From the NCBI GenBank assembly GCA_964035795.1, contig OZ038321.1, positions 11,621,093-11,685,092 on the forward strand: a stretch of DNA of 64,000 bases, written 5' to 3'. The notes beneath the pieces were generated by a model. It saw nothing but the letters and a program-made list of their open reading frames with translations, had not been told where the DNA came from and ran no database searches. This DNA comes from Pterobdella sp. o SKG-2022 (lineage: Eukaryota > Annelida > Clitellata > Hirudinida > Piscicolidae). The position numbers and the translations under genes are program-made. This document shows, piece after piece, positions 1 through 12,936 of this stretch; position 1 is the stretch's first letter, and each line of letters opens with the position of its first letter.

Positions 1-259
1 TGTGAGATAAAAAGCTCTGGTAACACTAAGGAGTTGGCACATCTTCACCATCAACATCCATAAAACTATATAGCATTCATGAATATTTTTAAAATTGAAT
101 AATTAACATTTTTACCGAAGATGTCATTTCAAAATGTTACGACAAGAACGTATCTATATATCTATACATTTATGTAAACGAAATGATGTTTTCAACAAAC
201 TCAATATTTTAAAAAAACTTATTTAATTTATTTTTAAAAAATTTGAAGTTTTTGATAAA

Positions 260-3200
260 TTTATTTTTATTATTACTTTCATTATTATTCTTCATATTCC
301 TTTGGGCTTCTGAGGGAGCAGAGAGTCTCAACAACTTTCTTCGATCTCCCTATGTCTCTGGCGCTGGTTTTGGCTTTTTTCCATGATAAGTCAGAGTTCC
401 GCAGCTCACAGTTTAGACTTCTTTTCCAGGTCTGTTTTGGACGTCCCATCCTTTCCTTCCCTTACGGGTTCCACTCAAACGCCTGTCTGGTAATATTTCC
501 AGGCTCTTTCCGTAGGATGTGGTCAACTTATCGCCATTTTCACTGCTTGACTTGGACGTTCATTGGTTGTTGGTTTGTGAATGTCCATAGCTCGGCGTTT
601 GGCACTCTGTCAAACATCTTAAACGAAGGATCTGTCGAATGCAGCCATTGACCAAGGTTTGCACTTTTGCCATGCTGGTGTTGATCGCTCTCCAAGTTTC
701 TGACCTATAAAGAAAAACAGACTTTAGGTTAGAGTTGAAGGTTCAAAGTTTATTTTTGGTGGAAATGCTGCTCGCTCTTCATACGGGTCTAAACATGGCA
801 AATGCTTATCAAGTTTTCTTCAGCCTAGCCTTAATGTTTTCATCTGTACCTTCCGTTTGGTTGAGCTTGCTTTTTAGATACACGAAGTCATTGACATCTG
901 TTACTGCTTTCCCGAAAACGGTAACGGTATCCTCCTGTTGGTTATTAATGTGCAGTAACTAGGTCTTTTTATGGGTAATTTTAAAACCAACCTTTTATGC
1001 TGTGGTTTAAAAATTGTTCACTTTCTTCTGCATGTCTTACAGACGGTGCGACAGCACATCCAAATCGTCGGCGAGCTCGAGGTCTTCTAGCTTCGATGTG
1101 AGAGTACCCTGAATGCCTTTCCTAGAGTTATGGTGAACTTCTTTGAAGTCTAGTTTAGCATGACAAGAAACAGAAATGGAGACAGTAGGCAGCCTTGTCT
1201 AACTCTCTGTTTAAAGAGATCTTAAAGCTTTCAGAGATTTTTCCGGCATGGATGACTTGACATGAAAACCCTTCCTGAAGTGCTTTGATAATGATGAAAA
1301 ACTTTGTCGGGACATCATAATGGAGAAGTATGTTTTAGATTGATTTTCTGTTGACACTGTCAAACGCCTTCTCAAAATCAATGTAACACGTGTAGAAGGT
1401 TGACTGCCACTCGATGGTTTGTTTCCCGATGATTCTGAGGCTCGTAATCTGGTCGGCACAAAAACGTTTTTTTTTAGAACCAACCTGTAACCTGTTCATC
1501 TCTCAGCACATTTTTGATGATAATATTCATTTGCCCCAAAATGATTTTTGTTAAGACTTTGGGGAAGATGGGCAGCAATATGTCTTCTCCATTTACCGCA
1601 CTGAGAAAAGTCACCATGTTTTGGAAGTTGTGCTAATAAGCTTTTGCTCCACTTTTCTCTGTTGCTTATTCCAGGCTGAACAACTGATGCAGATGGTCAA
1701 TGATGCCCGTTCCTTCTTCTTTCAACGCTTCTGCTAGTATGTTTTCTGTTCCAACAGCCTTTCCGTTTTTCAAACTACTGAGGGCTTTGTGAATTTCTTC
1801 TTTGGTGATCTCTTCAGTGTTGATGTCGGATGGACCGCCCAAATTCAGTTGAGGTCTTTGCTCTGATACAGGTCGATTTAGAACTTCTTGAAAATGTTTC
1901 TTTTACCTCGCTAATTGGTCTTCGACCGTTGCAAGCAGCCTTCCATATTTGTTCCTCATAGGCCTATTTGGATTGCAGTGTTGTCTACTCAGAATTCTGG
2001 TGGTGGCACACAAAGTCTTAAGAATGCCCTTGCTAGCCGCTTCTTCCGCTTCATCCGCGAAAGTCTTAAAGTACGCTCGTTTGTCTGCTCGTAACTCTTT
2101 TTTTGCTTTTTTTGAGAAAGCGGAATGTCTGGCAGTTGCTTGCTGTTTCTGTTGGCGATTTTTTGCATGGTTCAGTTTTTGTTTGGCCTGTCTTCTCTTT
2201 TCCACAATTTTCCATGTTTTCGGTTTTCTTCTGAAATGTGTTTGTTTTAACACGTTTTCACATGCTGCCGCAATTGCTTCTTTTTATGTTGATCATCTCT
2301 GTTCAACTGTTTCGGCTTCGTATGAATGTAGCACCTCGAAGCAGTTGTGTAGTGAAATCTGAAACACTTGCTTTGTGTCTTTATGCTTCAGTTTTTTGAC
2401 ATTGTACTTTCTTCTTGGGTTCGGCTGAGCCATTCTCATGAATAGCCATATCTTCATCTTTGTGACGACTAGGTGGTGACCTGACCCGATGTCGGCGCCG
2501 CGCCTCACTCTAACATCCTACAGTGAGCTTTAATGACGTTGTCTCACCATAACGTGATCAATTTGATTTTTGTCTGTTTGTCAAAAAACCCCACGTGGCT
2601 TTAGAGCATCGTCGGTGCGGAAAAATCGTACAACCAATAACGAGACTATTGATGGAGTAGAAGTCAGCTAGCCTCTATCCCTTTTCGTTCATTTTGCCGA
2701 CCCCATGCCTCCTCATCTTGTGCTCTCTATGACTGCTGTCTGATCCAACCTTCGCATTCATATTCCACATTAAGATGAGCATGTCTCGGTTTGAGATCTT
2801 GTCTATAGCTGATTGGAGTTGGGCGTAGAAGCTGTCTTTGATTTTCTCTTTTTATATGTTAGTGGATGCATAGCAGAGAACAATAGACACCTTGAAGCGT
2901 ACTGTAATGATGTGGTTTGACCCAGGACCTCATTCCAACAAACATTTGGCTGCTTTTTTTGACAATAGGAGTCTTACACTAGCTTTATGGCGTTTTTCTT
3001 CGTTTTTGCTTGAATAAAGCAACAGTTTTTCTGTCTGCAATTTGGCTTCTTCTTGACCCTTTCAACGTAATTTCCACATGTCTAGAAGTGTGAGGTTGCA
3101 TTTCTGCATCCCCCTCGCTTCTTGTGCACATCGTTCTGTCTCCCAGTGTTCTCACCTTCCATTTTTCCAGCCAATCAGACTAATGTAAGAGCAATCTAGG

Positions 3201-3540
3201 GTTTTTATTTAAAAATGTTTTTGGGTGAAAATAGGCCATCAACCCTGCAGCTCTCTGATTGGTTTGGCTGCAACGCGTCACAAAATTTTCTAAAAAGAAT
3301 TCCACTTCTCCCTGAAACAGAAAATTTTTGGTTGAACTTGCTGCTGGTTTTTTTTTCCATGTGTAGGTAGTTAACCCGCAGCCCAACTCAAACCTGAAGG
3401 ACCGGAGTGCACCGTTTTGTCTGGGCCCTACTCTTCAAACCTTTTGAGCATGATTGAACCTTCCAGAAACCGAATTTTCCGCTTATATAGCTTTGGGAGT
3501 CATTAAGACACTCAAGCCATTCTAATACGTCAAGGTAGTT
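260..3540 (-). mobile_element. Degenerate non-LTR retrotransposon (LINE) with endonuclease and reverse transcriptase
   Basis: Reading the minus strand from about 3.5 kb down gives pieces of a LINE ORF2 in several frames. The C-terminal endonuclease includes ADFYSINSLVIG near 2.65 kb and SGHHLVV near 2.48 kb. A basic linker reads open for 116 codons at 1903-2253. Reverse-transcriptase blocks follow: YIDFEKAFDSVN near 1.38 kb, RVRQGCLLSPFLF near 1.19 kb and a LADDLD catalytic box near 1.07 kb. The LINE C-terminal tail lies at 0.3-0.66 kb. Frameshifts and stops separate the blocks, so the copy is dead. Its 3' end abuts an A-rich AATAAT-type tail near 260-300. The clade is uncertain. The open frames on the plus strand here are shadows. 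Confidence 0.85.
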
Positions 3541-4707
3541 CACCATCTAAACGGTCGATAAGTTTAGCTAACGTTTTATGATATGGCTAAAATTATCATT
3601 AAACTAATGTAACAAAATAGCTTTGAAATTTAAAGTTTATTTTTTAGAAAAATATATTTAAAAAATAAGTTAGACGTATCTAAAAAGTTACTATAGGATA
3701 TAGACTTGATAATTAAACTGTATTCATTTTCAGACGTTTTAGTTAGGAGTTGAAGTGAAATGGACTCCTACCAAAAAGGGTCAACATGTAACTATTTAGA
3801 ATCAACATATTGAACTTTCTTTTAGATTTGATGTTTGAAAGGAAACTGTTAATATATTTGAAAAACAAATGTATTACGATAAGGTTGTTACAAAAAAGTT
3901 CAGGTATTTTTTGAATGAATGCTTTCATTGTCTTAATTTGATGAAAAATTTCAAAACATATTTTGAAAAAGATAAAAAAACTATAGAAGAAATTTTCAGT
4001 AGAATATATGAAAAAATATTTGGAACTTTTATAAAGAACCGAAAGCTGTAGCAATATTTGATAGAAGTATTTTTAAATGAAATTTCTGTAACGCGAACTT
4101 TTTTGAAAATCTAACAATCAAATAGTGAATTTATTTAAGAACTAGTTTTATTAGAAAAATGAATTCAATAAATGGAAATATTTTTCCTCGAGCATTCATC
4201 CGTTTGAAAACATTCGCTATACACAAGACAACACGATTAGATTAACATTTAAAAATTTAAGATCAACTCACCAATACTTTATCAATTTTGATCTAAATAT
4301 AAAAAATTGTTCATTAAAAAACTATTTTTCAAAATATTTTTTCGTTTTATTCGTCAAAAACCAGGATTTTACAGATACAATTCATTTCAAAAACTATAAT
4401 TTTCAATAAGTAAAACATCATAACAATTTAGTATGATGTTATTATGAAGATCATAGTTTTTGAAAAAAATTTTGTTTGTAAAAATCGTCATTTTTGACGG
4501 ATGAAACAAAAGAATATTTAAAAATAATACATACAATTTTTCTGAAAGATAATATTTTAAATATAATGAATGAATAGAAAACAATATATGTACACCTCGC
4601 AACCGACGTAACTTTGATCCATTAGAAACCACACTCCATTTAATCAAACCTTAACAACACAACTTAATGTCACCATCAACCAACAACCACTGAAGTAAAC
4701 TTGGATC
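3541..4707. other. AT-rich intergenic stretch, no gene seen
   Basis: I see only short A+T-rich frames with no domain and no convincing splice structure. The 3' end of the TMED gene lies to the right and the 5' end of the LINE to the left. The 60-103 codon frames here overlap each other on both strands and look like chance. Confidence 0.5.
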
Positions 4708-7144
4708 TTATACAAGTTTTTTGGCTTCAAAAAACTTCCTCAAGTGTTGCAGCTGCCAGAGGCACACGAGGATGAAGAGGGCAGCTTGACTGACCGACCA
4801 CCACAACACATGTTGACTTGTTGACTCACTTAAGTCTCGGAACTTTTCTTCCCTCTCCTACAACAAAACATTAACTTTAATATTTGAGAAATTTAAAATT
4901 GTATTATGTATAAAAAACAGTTTTAGCTGCACAAAAACAACGAATTTTGAACAAGTTAGAAATTTACATTGAATGAAGATAATTAAAATGAACAATAATT
5001 AATCTATGAAAACTCATCCAATTATAGCTGGTTATGCATGCTAGCAAGCAAAAAAAAAATCCTAATTGAAAATAGGTTTGATTGAGAGTAGAGAATGAAA
5101 CAATACAATTATAAATGTCAGCCCGTATAGCCCAAAAGTTAGAGCATTAGACTAATTATCTAAAATTACCGGGTTCGATTCCTCGTGGGTCGACAATTAG
5201 CCCCTGTTCTACAGTGTGTTTCCACTACATTAAATTTTTAGCAAGATCTTTGATCTATAAGGAAAAGCACTTTAGAAATACCGCGTTAGGTTTGAAACTC
5301 TTGGAGCACTTGATGAAGGTCTTCGAAAAGGCTATAGAGGAAGAAATTAGAAGACGGGTATCGACTCAATGTAGTTTGGATTCATGCCAGGTAGAGGTAC
5401 CATCGATGCTATTTTCATAGCTCGACAGTTGCAAGAAAGGTATCTTGGCAACAAGAAGAAATTGTACTTTGCCTTTGTTGACCTAAAAAAAAGCCTTCGA
5501 TAGAGTTCCAAGAGAAGTTGTTAGGTGGTCGTTGAGAAAGCTTGGGGTGATGGAGTGGTTAGTAAGAATGGTCATGGCTATGTACTCAGGTAGCAAGAGT
5601 AGAATCAAAATAAATAATATGCTGGGTAACAAGTTCAGTGTGAAGGTTGGTGTCCATCAAGGTTCTGCACTGAGTCCTTTACTCTTCATCATTGTTCTAG
5701 AAGCGCTATCCAGTGAATGTAGAAATAGGTCTGTGTGGGGATTGATATGATGATGATCAGGTGGATGTGCAATGTAAGCTCAAAGGATGGCAGATCATCA
5801 GATGAATTGAAGGATGGACTGGGAATTTCAGACATCATTGAAGTGCTACGCAAAAATACACTGAGATGGTTTAAGCATGTAATGAGGATGGATGCAGGTA
5901 AACCAGCAAGTGCTTGCAGGCATGTTGTGGTAGAGGGTAAGCGAGAACAAGGTAGACCAAAAAAACATAGTCCCAATTAATAAGCAACAATCTTAGAAGA
6001 ATGAAGCTCAATCCTAATCTTGCCCAAAACCATAGATTGTGGAGAAGAGCCATTATGAAACCCAGTCCAACCCATGCTAGCATATAAACGGACGCTAAAC
6101 GATGATGATGCATAACATTACATTGAATGAGATTATAATGACAAGAGTTTTTAGGCCAAATAAATATTATACAAAAAAAAACAATCAATACAAATAAAAA
6201 CATCAAAATACCCTCTGATAAGACTGTTCTTTTTTGATTTGATCGAGTTGTTGCAACAGTTGATAGACTCTCATTTGTAATTCATCTAGTTTCTCCTTTT
6301 TCTGCACTTGCTTGTAATCTGTAGCCTCCTCCCCGATGTGAATTGACAAATGTACCTTCTGTTGGGTGAGTTTTGAAGAAAATTTTTTATAGATTTTTGA
6401 AATCAAAAACAATGTTAATTGTAGAATGAATAAAAATTTTGAAAATTATGATTAATTTAAAAATGTTCAACTTTTAATAAGTAATGCTTTGAAAACTTTT
6501 GTTATAATAGTGTTTAAAATTACTTTTATAAGCAGAAGGCAATTATATGATATATTAAGGCATTGAACTTCAAAAAGATAGCAAACAGTATTTAAGTTGA
6601 ACTTACAAGATTGCCTCCTCCAAACCAAGCAGTAGAGTTGGAGTACAAACATATTGTATGCTCACCAGCTATGTGAGAGTTGAAAGTGAATTTTCCTTCT
6701 GTTGCATATGTCTTGTTGTGTTGGTGATTTAGAAAAAAGTAAAATTTTTGAAGGCTTTAACAAAATGCAAAGATTATTTATGTTAATGATGAAACGAACC
6801 CTTGATAGAAGAACTTTTTCGTTTGGATCTGAAATTTCTACGTGCATACCCAGACCAGTAGTGGTTATTACATACTTATTTTCACTTTTAGAAAATATTT
6901 CGGTTTTATATTTCCCTGAAAAACAAAAATTTTATTTTCAATTCACCTAGAACTTACTTTTTACTAATTTTAGGTTAAAATTATTAAAATCTAATAGTTA
7001 TCAACCTACGACTAAAGTATCCTCAGGTATATCTTCAGAAAAGCATTTTTTCTCGGTTTCCCTTATATAAAAATACAAACTAGTAACAAACTCCAAATGA
7101 ATAATACAAATTAAAAGCAAGTATAAAGATTTATTGGTAAGCAT
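4708..7144 (-). CDS. Transmembrane emp24 domain (p24) cargo receptor, TMED4/9-like, five exons
   Basis: Five exons: 7144-7006, 6915-6800, 6711-6607, 6358-6212 and 4857-4708. They join in phase to about 218 residues. Residues 1-22 are a signal peptide (hydrophobic stretch [10 protein letters not shown]). The mature start [13 protein letters not shown], the GOLD-domain block [12 protein letters not shown] and a coiled-coil segment with [13 protein letters not shown] are diagnostic. One membrane helix ([16 protein letters not shown]) follows, then a cytosolic tail with FFEAKKLV, which carries the FF and KKxx signals for COPII and COPI sorting. The family cycles between ER and Golgi and acts in cargo selection. 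The alpha-type tail and overall match favour TMED4/9 over other p24 classes. The last intron (6211-4858) carries a SINE and a LINE fragment. The start is chosen because it alone gives a signal peptide. Confidence 0.93.
5117..5288 (+). mobile_element. tRNA-derived SINE, copy 1
   Basis: The head resembles a tRNA: an A-box-like stretch (TAGCCCAAAAGTTAGAGC) near 5135 and a B box (GGTTCGATTCC) near 5171. A tRNA-unrelated body follows (AATTAGCCCCTGTTC, then CTTTGATCTATAAGGAAAAGCAC) and ends at ACCGCGTTA. It aligns along its length with the copy at 51039-51210 and, inverted, with 10391-10555. It lies in a TMED intron and directly abuts a LINE fragment. The three-copy alignment is seen; Pol III origin is inferred from the boxes. 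Confidence 0.85.
5289..6108 (+). mobile_element. LINE reverse-transcriptase fragment with internal deletion
   Basis: Plus-strand translation gives the RT N-terminal block ([18 protein letters not shown], then [18 protein letters not shown]) with a frameshift near 5490. It continues in phase through [22 protein letters not shown] to about 5730. The catalytic YADD box and the rest of the palm are missing. The sequence resumes near 5850 in the C-terminal tail ([27 protein letters not shown]) and ends with the typical GATGATGATG 3' tail at about 6100. It is therefore 5'-truncated and internally deleted. It starts immediately at the end of the SINE. Confidence 0.85.
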
Positions 7145-7383
7145 GTCTTAGCTGTATTGAAAACACGTATTTATGTTTAAAAGTTGCTTATGACACTTGT
7201 CAAAAAAATATAAACATTCCAATCAAAAATAATTATAAAGTTTCAAAAAAACAAAAAACAAAAAAATTTTTAATAAACATTTCCTAAGCTCAGTACGCTC
7301 ACCACCAAAAGTACTTTACCTTGACCAAGTATTTTTATTGATGTAAATCAGTTTCGTTTGGAGTATATTTGTAACCTCTAATA
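7145..7383. promoter_or_regulatory. Presumed bidirectional promoter between TMED (-) and BRICHOS (+) genes
   Basis: The start codons of two divergently transcribed genes are 239 bp apart. The stretch is A+T-rich, and I see no clear TATA or initiator element for either side. The shared-promoter role is inferred from spacing alone. Confidence 0.45.
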
Positions 7384-10300
7384 ATGCCTATCTACAAACC
7401 AAATAAAATGGTTGATGCTAAATTTGAAAGATTAAATACTTCAACATTAGAATCTCTCCAAAAGTCAATGGTAATTTTATATTTTATTGTTTCTTATCAC
7501 GCTTTTTAATATATTTTGTAACAAAATTTAATGATTTTAAACTCAAACTTCTACTTAATTTTTATTAAGCTCATGAAAGAATAAATTGTCATCATAGTTT
7601 GCTTACTTATATATAATAATATTCCAGTTAGAAAAAAAAGACTTTGAAAAAGCTGAAGTGAAAGTTGAGAAAAGTAAAAATAAAAAATGTTTAAGGATGA
7701 CTCTAACTGTTTTTGGTGTGGCAGTTCTTGTTATAGCACTTTTTCTTTTGAAATTTTTGATTTCATATTACCATAGAAGAGTTAGTGATATTTTTTAAAA
7801 AACAGTGAATAAAAGGTAGAATATTTGACAATATATAAACATTTTCATAATCAGCCTTTCTGCATGATAATGGAAGTAAAATATTACGATAAACAGGTGA
7901 GGTTTTATTTAATAAAACTATTCAAATGATCTATTGACACTCAATTTTAATTTTTAAAAGTATATTCATCAGACAAAATTAAATATTTTGGTTAAAACAA
8001 TAACTAAATAACGAAAAAAAAGCAACCTTTAACAACCTCTAGCAAAATCTTCACTAGAACCTATAGCATAACTCATACAACATTAACAGCATAACCAGTT
8101 TGGGAATTCTTTCAAGGAAGCCATAACAATAGATGTGGATGAAAATTTTGTGAAGATAAAAATGCCCACAGTTGGAGCATCCATGATGAATGATGTGGTG
8201 CATGACTTTGAATATGTCAGTTGCATGCTTTATATCAATAAATTTTTACTATTTGCATTATATTCATTTGTTTTATGTATTTCAATATTTTTAAAAATTA
8301 CTTAACACTCATTAAATTAATCTTTATTTATAAATAGAAAATTTAAATATTCAATAATTTTTGAATTTATGACTAGCTTTAAAAATTAATTTTTTCACTA
8401 TTTGTTTATTTTTATTTTAAAAATAATATTGTGTTGAATAATAATTCATAAGTTTTCTCAATATTATATTATTCACGTTTTATGATAAGGTTTGCTTCAT
8501 CAAAAATTATTGTTGCTTCAAATGTGAAATAGTTCTTACATTACAAATTTGTAAACATAAACTCTTTATTTAGCATCTTTGGTAATATTTAATAAATTAA
8601 TTTATAAATTATTTTTATTGAACCATAATTTTACTTTGTATTTAGAATGTCTTATAGTTATAAATATAAATTTCTCTACAAATTGCATCAAAAATTTTGA
8701 AACTTTTGAGTTTCTTAGTTTTTTACTATTAGTTATAATTGAAATTTTTAAATTTTTTTAACCAACTTCAAATGTTGATATGATGACAGAACATAACAGC
8801 AGTGGTGGACCACAAAAAGGCGGCATGTTACATAACACCTCTTGACCAGACTAAGATCTCAAAGCCCAAGGATGCCCAGGAACTCCTCAGGGATCTTGAG
8901 GTCAGTTTTTGTGATGCAATTCTTGCATTAGCATTTTCATCATCTTCGTTGTTTTATCATATCATCCTCAAATCCTTTTCTTCATTTTTTTTCAAATCAT
9001 AATCTAGTCAATGAGTGTTTTTGTTATAAGAGTAATAATTTTTATAGCGCCAATTAAGCTGTGTTCCAAGTTGCTCATACTTATTTTGTCTCTTGCACAC
9101 TTGAGTTATAACGATGATATATTATACTTTTGAGCTCCAGGTAACTACATAGATGTTCGTTACTTTTTTGAACACAAGTATCAATTCTGTTATGTTTTCG
9201 TTAAAAAAAGTCGAAGGAAAAAATTGGCATTGTATGAGCTAATTACAAGTTCTTTAGAGCCATTAAGATTATCTTGATAAGTACTAACATGTCTTAGAAT
9301 ATTCCTTTCATAATATGTAAGCTATAACTTTGTTATTCAATGTTTACTTTTCGACTAAAAATTAATAAATTTTAAAATCTAGCATTTGATATTTAGATTC
9401 ATATATATTCCATAAATATTTTTAAAATGTGCAGCGTACAAGCAATTTAATGTCTTACCTTCATAAATTTAAATAAAGCTTCTCTTTATGGAGGAATTAA
9501 TCGCCCACCTGGCGTGAACAAGTGCATACAAGATTACAATTTAGATTGCACAGCGCACTCACAAATAATTGCGAGCGTTTAATTTTGTGTATTCATTTGA
9601 CCCACCATATATATGTTTGTTATATTTCTCCGACAACTTTTAGGGATGAATTGTGTTTGATTGATCGAACCATATTATGATGTATCGCACGTTTAGAATC
9701 TCTTTTTTTGGTTTATCATAATATATTATTAAGGATAATAGAAGTATATTGACTTTCTCTTATAAAAGTATTTTATATGTAATTGATTGATCTAGAAAAC
9801 CCAGTGATATCCAAATGGGTTTCTTATGTTTAAGAATATTAAGTGAGTAGTTTTTTGGAGACATTGATTCTTTTCAAGCAAGAATTTTATACATAACTCC
9901 AATTTGAATTTTTTAAAAACACGTTTTTGAGCTAAATTTTTCCATAAATGAAACTTTATCATAATTTAGAAGTCTTGAGGTAGATAAGTAGATAACAATT
10001 AGATTTTCTTATCATAAGTTTTGTTATTTACTCAGATTTTCTATGGTGCTTTTCTTATCGTTAAATTTTATTCAAATGATTTTGAATTCAAGGAGTTAGC
10101 TGATATTTTACTGATTAGAATACAATGTAGATTTAAACTGTTTTTTATAATATGAACATTATTGTCAAATAAAGACACAGCGTAAACACACACGGGAATA
10201 ATGAAAGGCATATTCAAGAAACATAACTTGAAATGAAACATAAAACTGAAGTCCCACTTGGAAAGATGTAAGCTGCAGACTCAATTGCTTTTTTGTTAGG

Positions 10301-12936
10301 AGAGGATGGAGAAAGCACGAGGTTACACATGCTATCATCCCAAAACAAGAAAAGCTAAAAATTTGACGGAAAGACAAGTAATTATGTAAACCGGTATTTG
10401 TTCAACGTTTTTTATTAGAGTTCAAATCACTTGTTACAAACTCAATGTATCGAAAGCCCACGGTGGAACAGGTGCTAATTGTCTGCCCAACACAGGATCG
10501 AACCAGGTAGCTTCAGGTTATTAGTCTGATTCTTTACCAGCTAAACTATTCGGACCTTTCAATCTCTATAATGCCCTGTTTACTCCTTTTGCGGAGTCTG
10601 CGTCTTTCTCGCAAACCATGGAAGATAATTGACCTTCATTACAGAAAACAGTTAAAAAACTGCTATCTATCCAAAGTCTTAAATAATGAGACTAAAAAAT
10701 TGTAAGATTTCTGTAAGCCAACACACTGAAGTTTCATGGTGACATCATAAACAGGAAAATAGGCTTGTAAACAAATCTATGGAAACGTTTCTTGGTAAAA
10801 TTTAAGCAAAACATTCTGGCTTCAAAGAAGACAAACCATGAATTACAATAATAACGTTACTTGAAAAATTAAAAGCATCAAGTGTACGTTCTAGTAAAAA
10901 CTGTAGCATATCAATGAGGCTATTCAACAAAAATTGTTTTCTGAAACTTCGCCAGATTACCAAAAACAAGGCGTAAACATCGGGTTAAAAAGCTATATTT
11001 AATCTGATGCCATCATACTGTTGTAAATGCCTCAGTAACTGCGGCTGACAACAGTCGGCTTAAACTACTGATATAACTTATAACGTAATTAATAAAACAA
11101 ACCTTTTATTTGGAACGAATTTTAGAGGAGTGTCAGCACGAGTCTAACTTGAATTTATCGAATTCAAAACCCGCCGTTACCACACGTGGGCTGTTTGCCT
11201 TTCCATTGTCAAATAAAGAATCATCCACTAAACCAAATAAACAACGGTACCAAAATATCGGTTTGTCGATTTTTGCTACCGGAGTCTGTAATTTCAAATT
11301 TATAATTTCAAGTATAAATACTATAATTTAAAAAATTATACTCTCAAATGTTTTATTTTGAAATACTCCACTAAACCTTCCTGAGATTACAAAACTCTAA
11401 TACATTTTTAATCTGTTAGTTTAACTGACAACCTTGAACGATAATATTTATTGCAAACTCGTTATTAAAGTCATTAAAAACTTATGTTCTTTTTATCCTT
11501 AATCGATCACTTTCACATACACTTCAACAGTTGGATTCTTATATAAAGCTAGAGGAGGTTTTGAATACTTACTACTCTATTGAGTTTGAAAACCAGAAGA
11601 ACTTGGAAAAGTATGGGCCTCTCATTAAACAAGAATGCTGCTTCTATGATGTCTTCATCATGGAGAAAATAAGTTTGTAATTTTCTAGTTATTTCAATTT
11701 TATTGATCTTGATTTGTTGCACCTCAATGGCAATTTGAAGTATTTTTTGCTTGTGTGTCTGAAATTGGATCCCTAAAATGACACGGTAGCAAGCCCACTA
11801 TGCACACCTGGGTGATTGATATGAAAAGCTCATATATCACATTATTTATTGAAATTATGAAAATTTTATGTATTTTTTCTATCAATTATAATTAAAGTTT
11901 CGATATTTCTAGTTGAATGGCAAATTAGGTAAGCTTATAATTAGTATTTATGAATGATACAACATTTGAGACAATTTCTCACTATTGAATCAGTTCCATT
12001 TAAGAACGGAGGAGGAACATTTGCGCCACAACACGGCCCTTCAGGTACCTCTTCCATATTGCATCCTTTCTATGTTGCATTTTAGTTTCCTAGGTCATGC
12101 TTTAAAAACATCGTTTGTATCTCTTTTAATAATTTTTAATTTTAACCTTAAAAGGTGGGGTTAACAATTTTCATTTATAGTACTTGAATTGTTACGTTTT
12201 TTTGTAAATTTATATTTAATTTTTTTAAAAGTTATATCTCTGAATATATTTAGCGTGGAATTTGTTTTGATAGTAACCTTGCCTAGTTAAAGTTTTTTTG
12301 ACGTAATGCTTTTGAAACTTAAGTTTGTCACCACATAGATCATAACTATAAAATTATCGAACACAAGGGGGTTCAGAAAATGCCTACAAGGATTCTCATA
12401 ATAATCTCATCAAGAACTGGCAGAATGGTGAAGACTTAGTTGAGAGTAATGACGATGATGATAAGATCAATAAAATGATGAATCATCACGATGGCATTGA
12501 AGATGAGGATGAAGAAGAAGAAGAAGATGATGATGATGATGATGACTACACTGAAGATGAAGCTTATCCTTTTATTCCTTATGATTCTTATTTTTCTTCA
12601 GACGAGGACGAGGAAGATGATGAAGATGAATATTACTTAGAGGACGAAGGGAAGAGGTTTGAAAAAGAGTGGAATCACAAGGAAAGACGTGACTTCAGAG
12701 AAAAGAGAGAAGTGATTAGAGATGATAATGCTGATAATAATGAATCCAGAGATGGGGGTGCTCAAGAAAAGAATAGAGGTGGAAGTGATGACAGAAAGAA
12801 TGAAGAAGTGACTAGGAGTGATGTGAAAAGGCAAGGTAATGTGGTGAGATGTAGTGAGGTCGGGGAGTCTTATTGTACGGGTGTGGTAACATCTTCTTCG
12901 ATGGAATGTATTAATATTATGCAGTGTGAGATGTGA
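7384..12936 (+). CDS. Type II transmembrane BRICHOS-domain precursor with C-terminal four-cysteine peptide, seven exons
   Basis: Exons 7384-7470, 7628-7780, 8099-8215 (or from 8090), 8790-8900, 11531-11672, 11994-12044 and 12368-12936 join in phase to about 409 residues. The N-terminus is cytosolic, with one membrane helix at about 54-75 (LTVFGVAVLVIALFLLKFL) and no signal peptide, so type II. BRICHOS spans about 110-205: VVHDFEYNITAVVDH, then CYITPLD (Cys132), KDAQELLRDLE, and the second cysteine in QECCFYD (Cys192/193). A long acidic Asp/Glu linker with an SDEDEED type run follows. The last 34 residues come after DVKR and hold four cysteines ending CINIMQCEM. BRICHOS domains are intramolecular chaperones for a C-terminal segment, often released by proprotein cleavage (ITM2, chondromodulin, arenicin precursors). 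The identity of the released peptide is inference. An inverted SINE lies in the fourth intron. Confidence 0.85.
10391..10555 (-). mobile_element. tRNA-derived SINE, copy 2
   Basis: On the minus strand it has an A-box-like TAGTTTAGCTGG, a B box GGTTCGATCCT, then AATTAGCACCTGTTCCAC as in the other two copies. It is more diverged towards its 3' end. It lies antisense in the large fourth intron of the BRICHOS gene. Confidence 0.8.

Noticed and set aside
1949..2362. 137-residue plus-strand frame with hydrophobic stretches
   Set aside because: Shadow of the LINE linker region on the minus strand.
5117..5190. A functional tRNA gene
   Set aside because: A/B boxes are present, but acceptor and anticodon stems are imperfect and the sequence continues into a repeated SINE body.
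12637..12834. 65-residue minus-strand frame
   Set aside because: Antisense of the acidic last exon of the BRICHOS gene.
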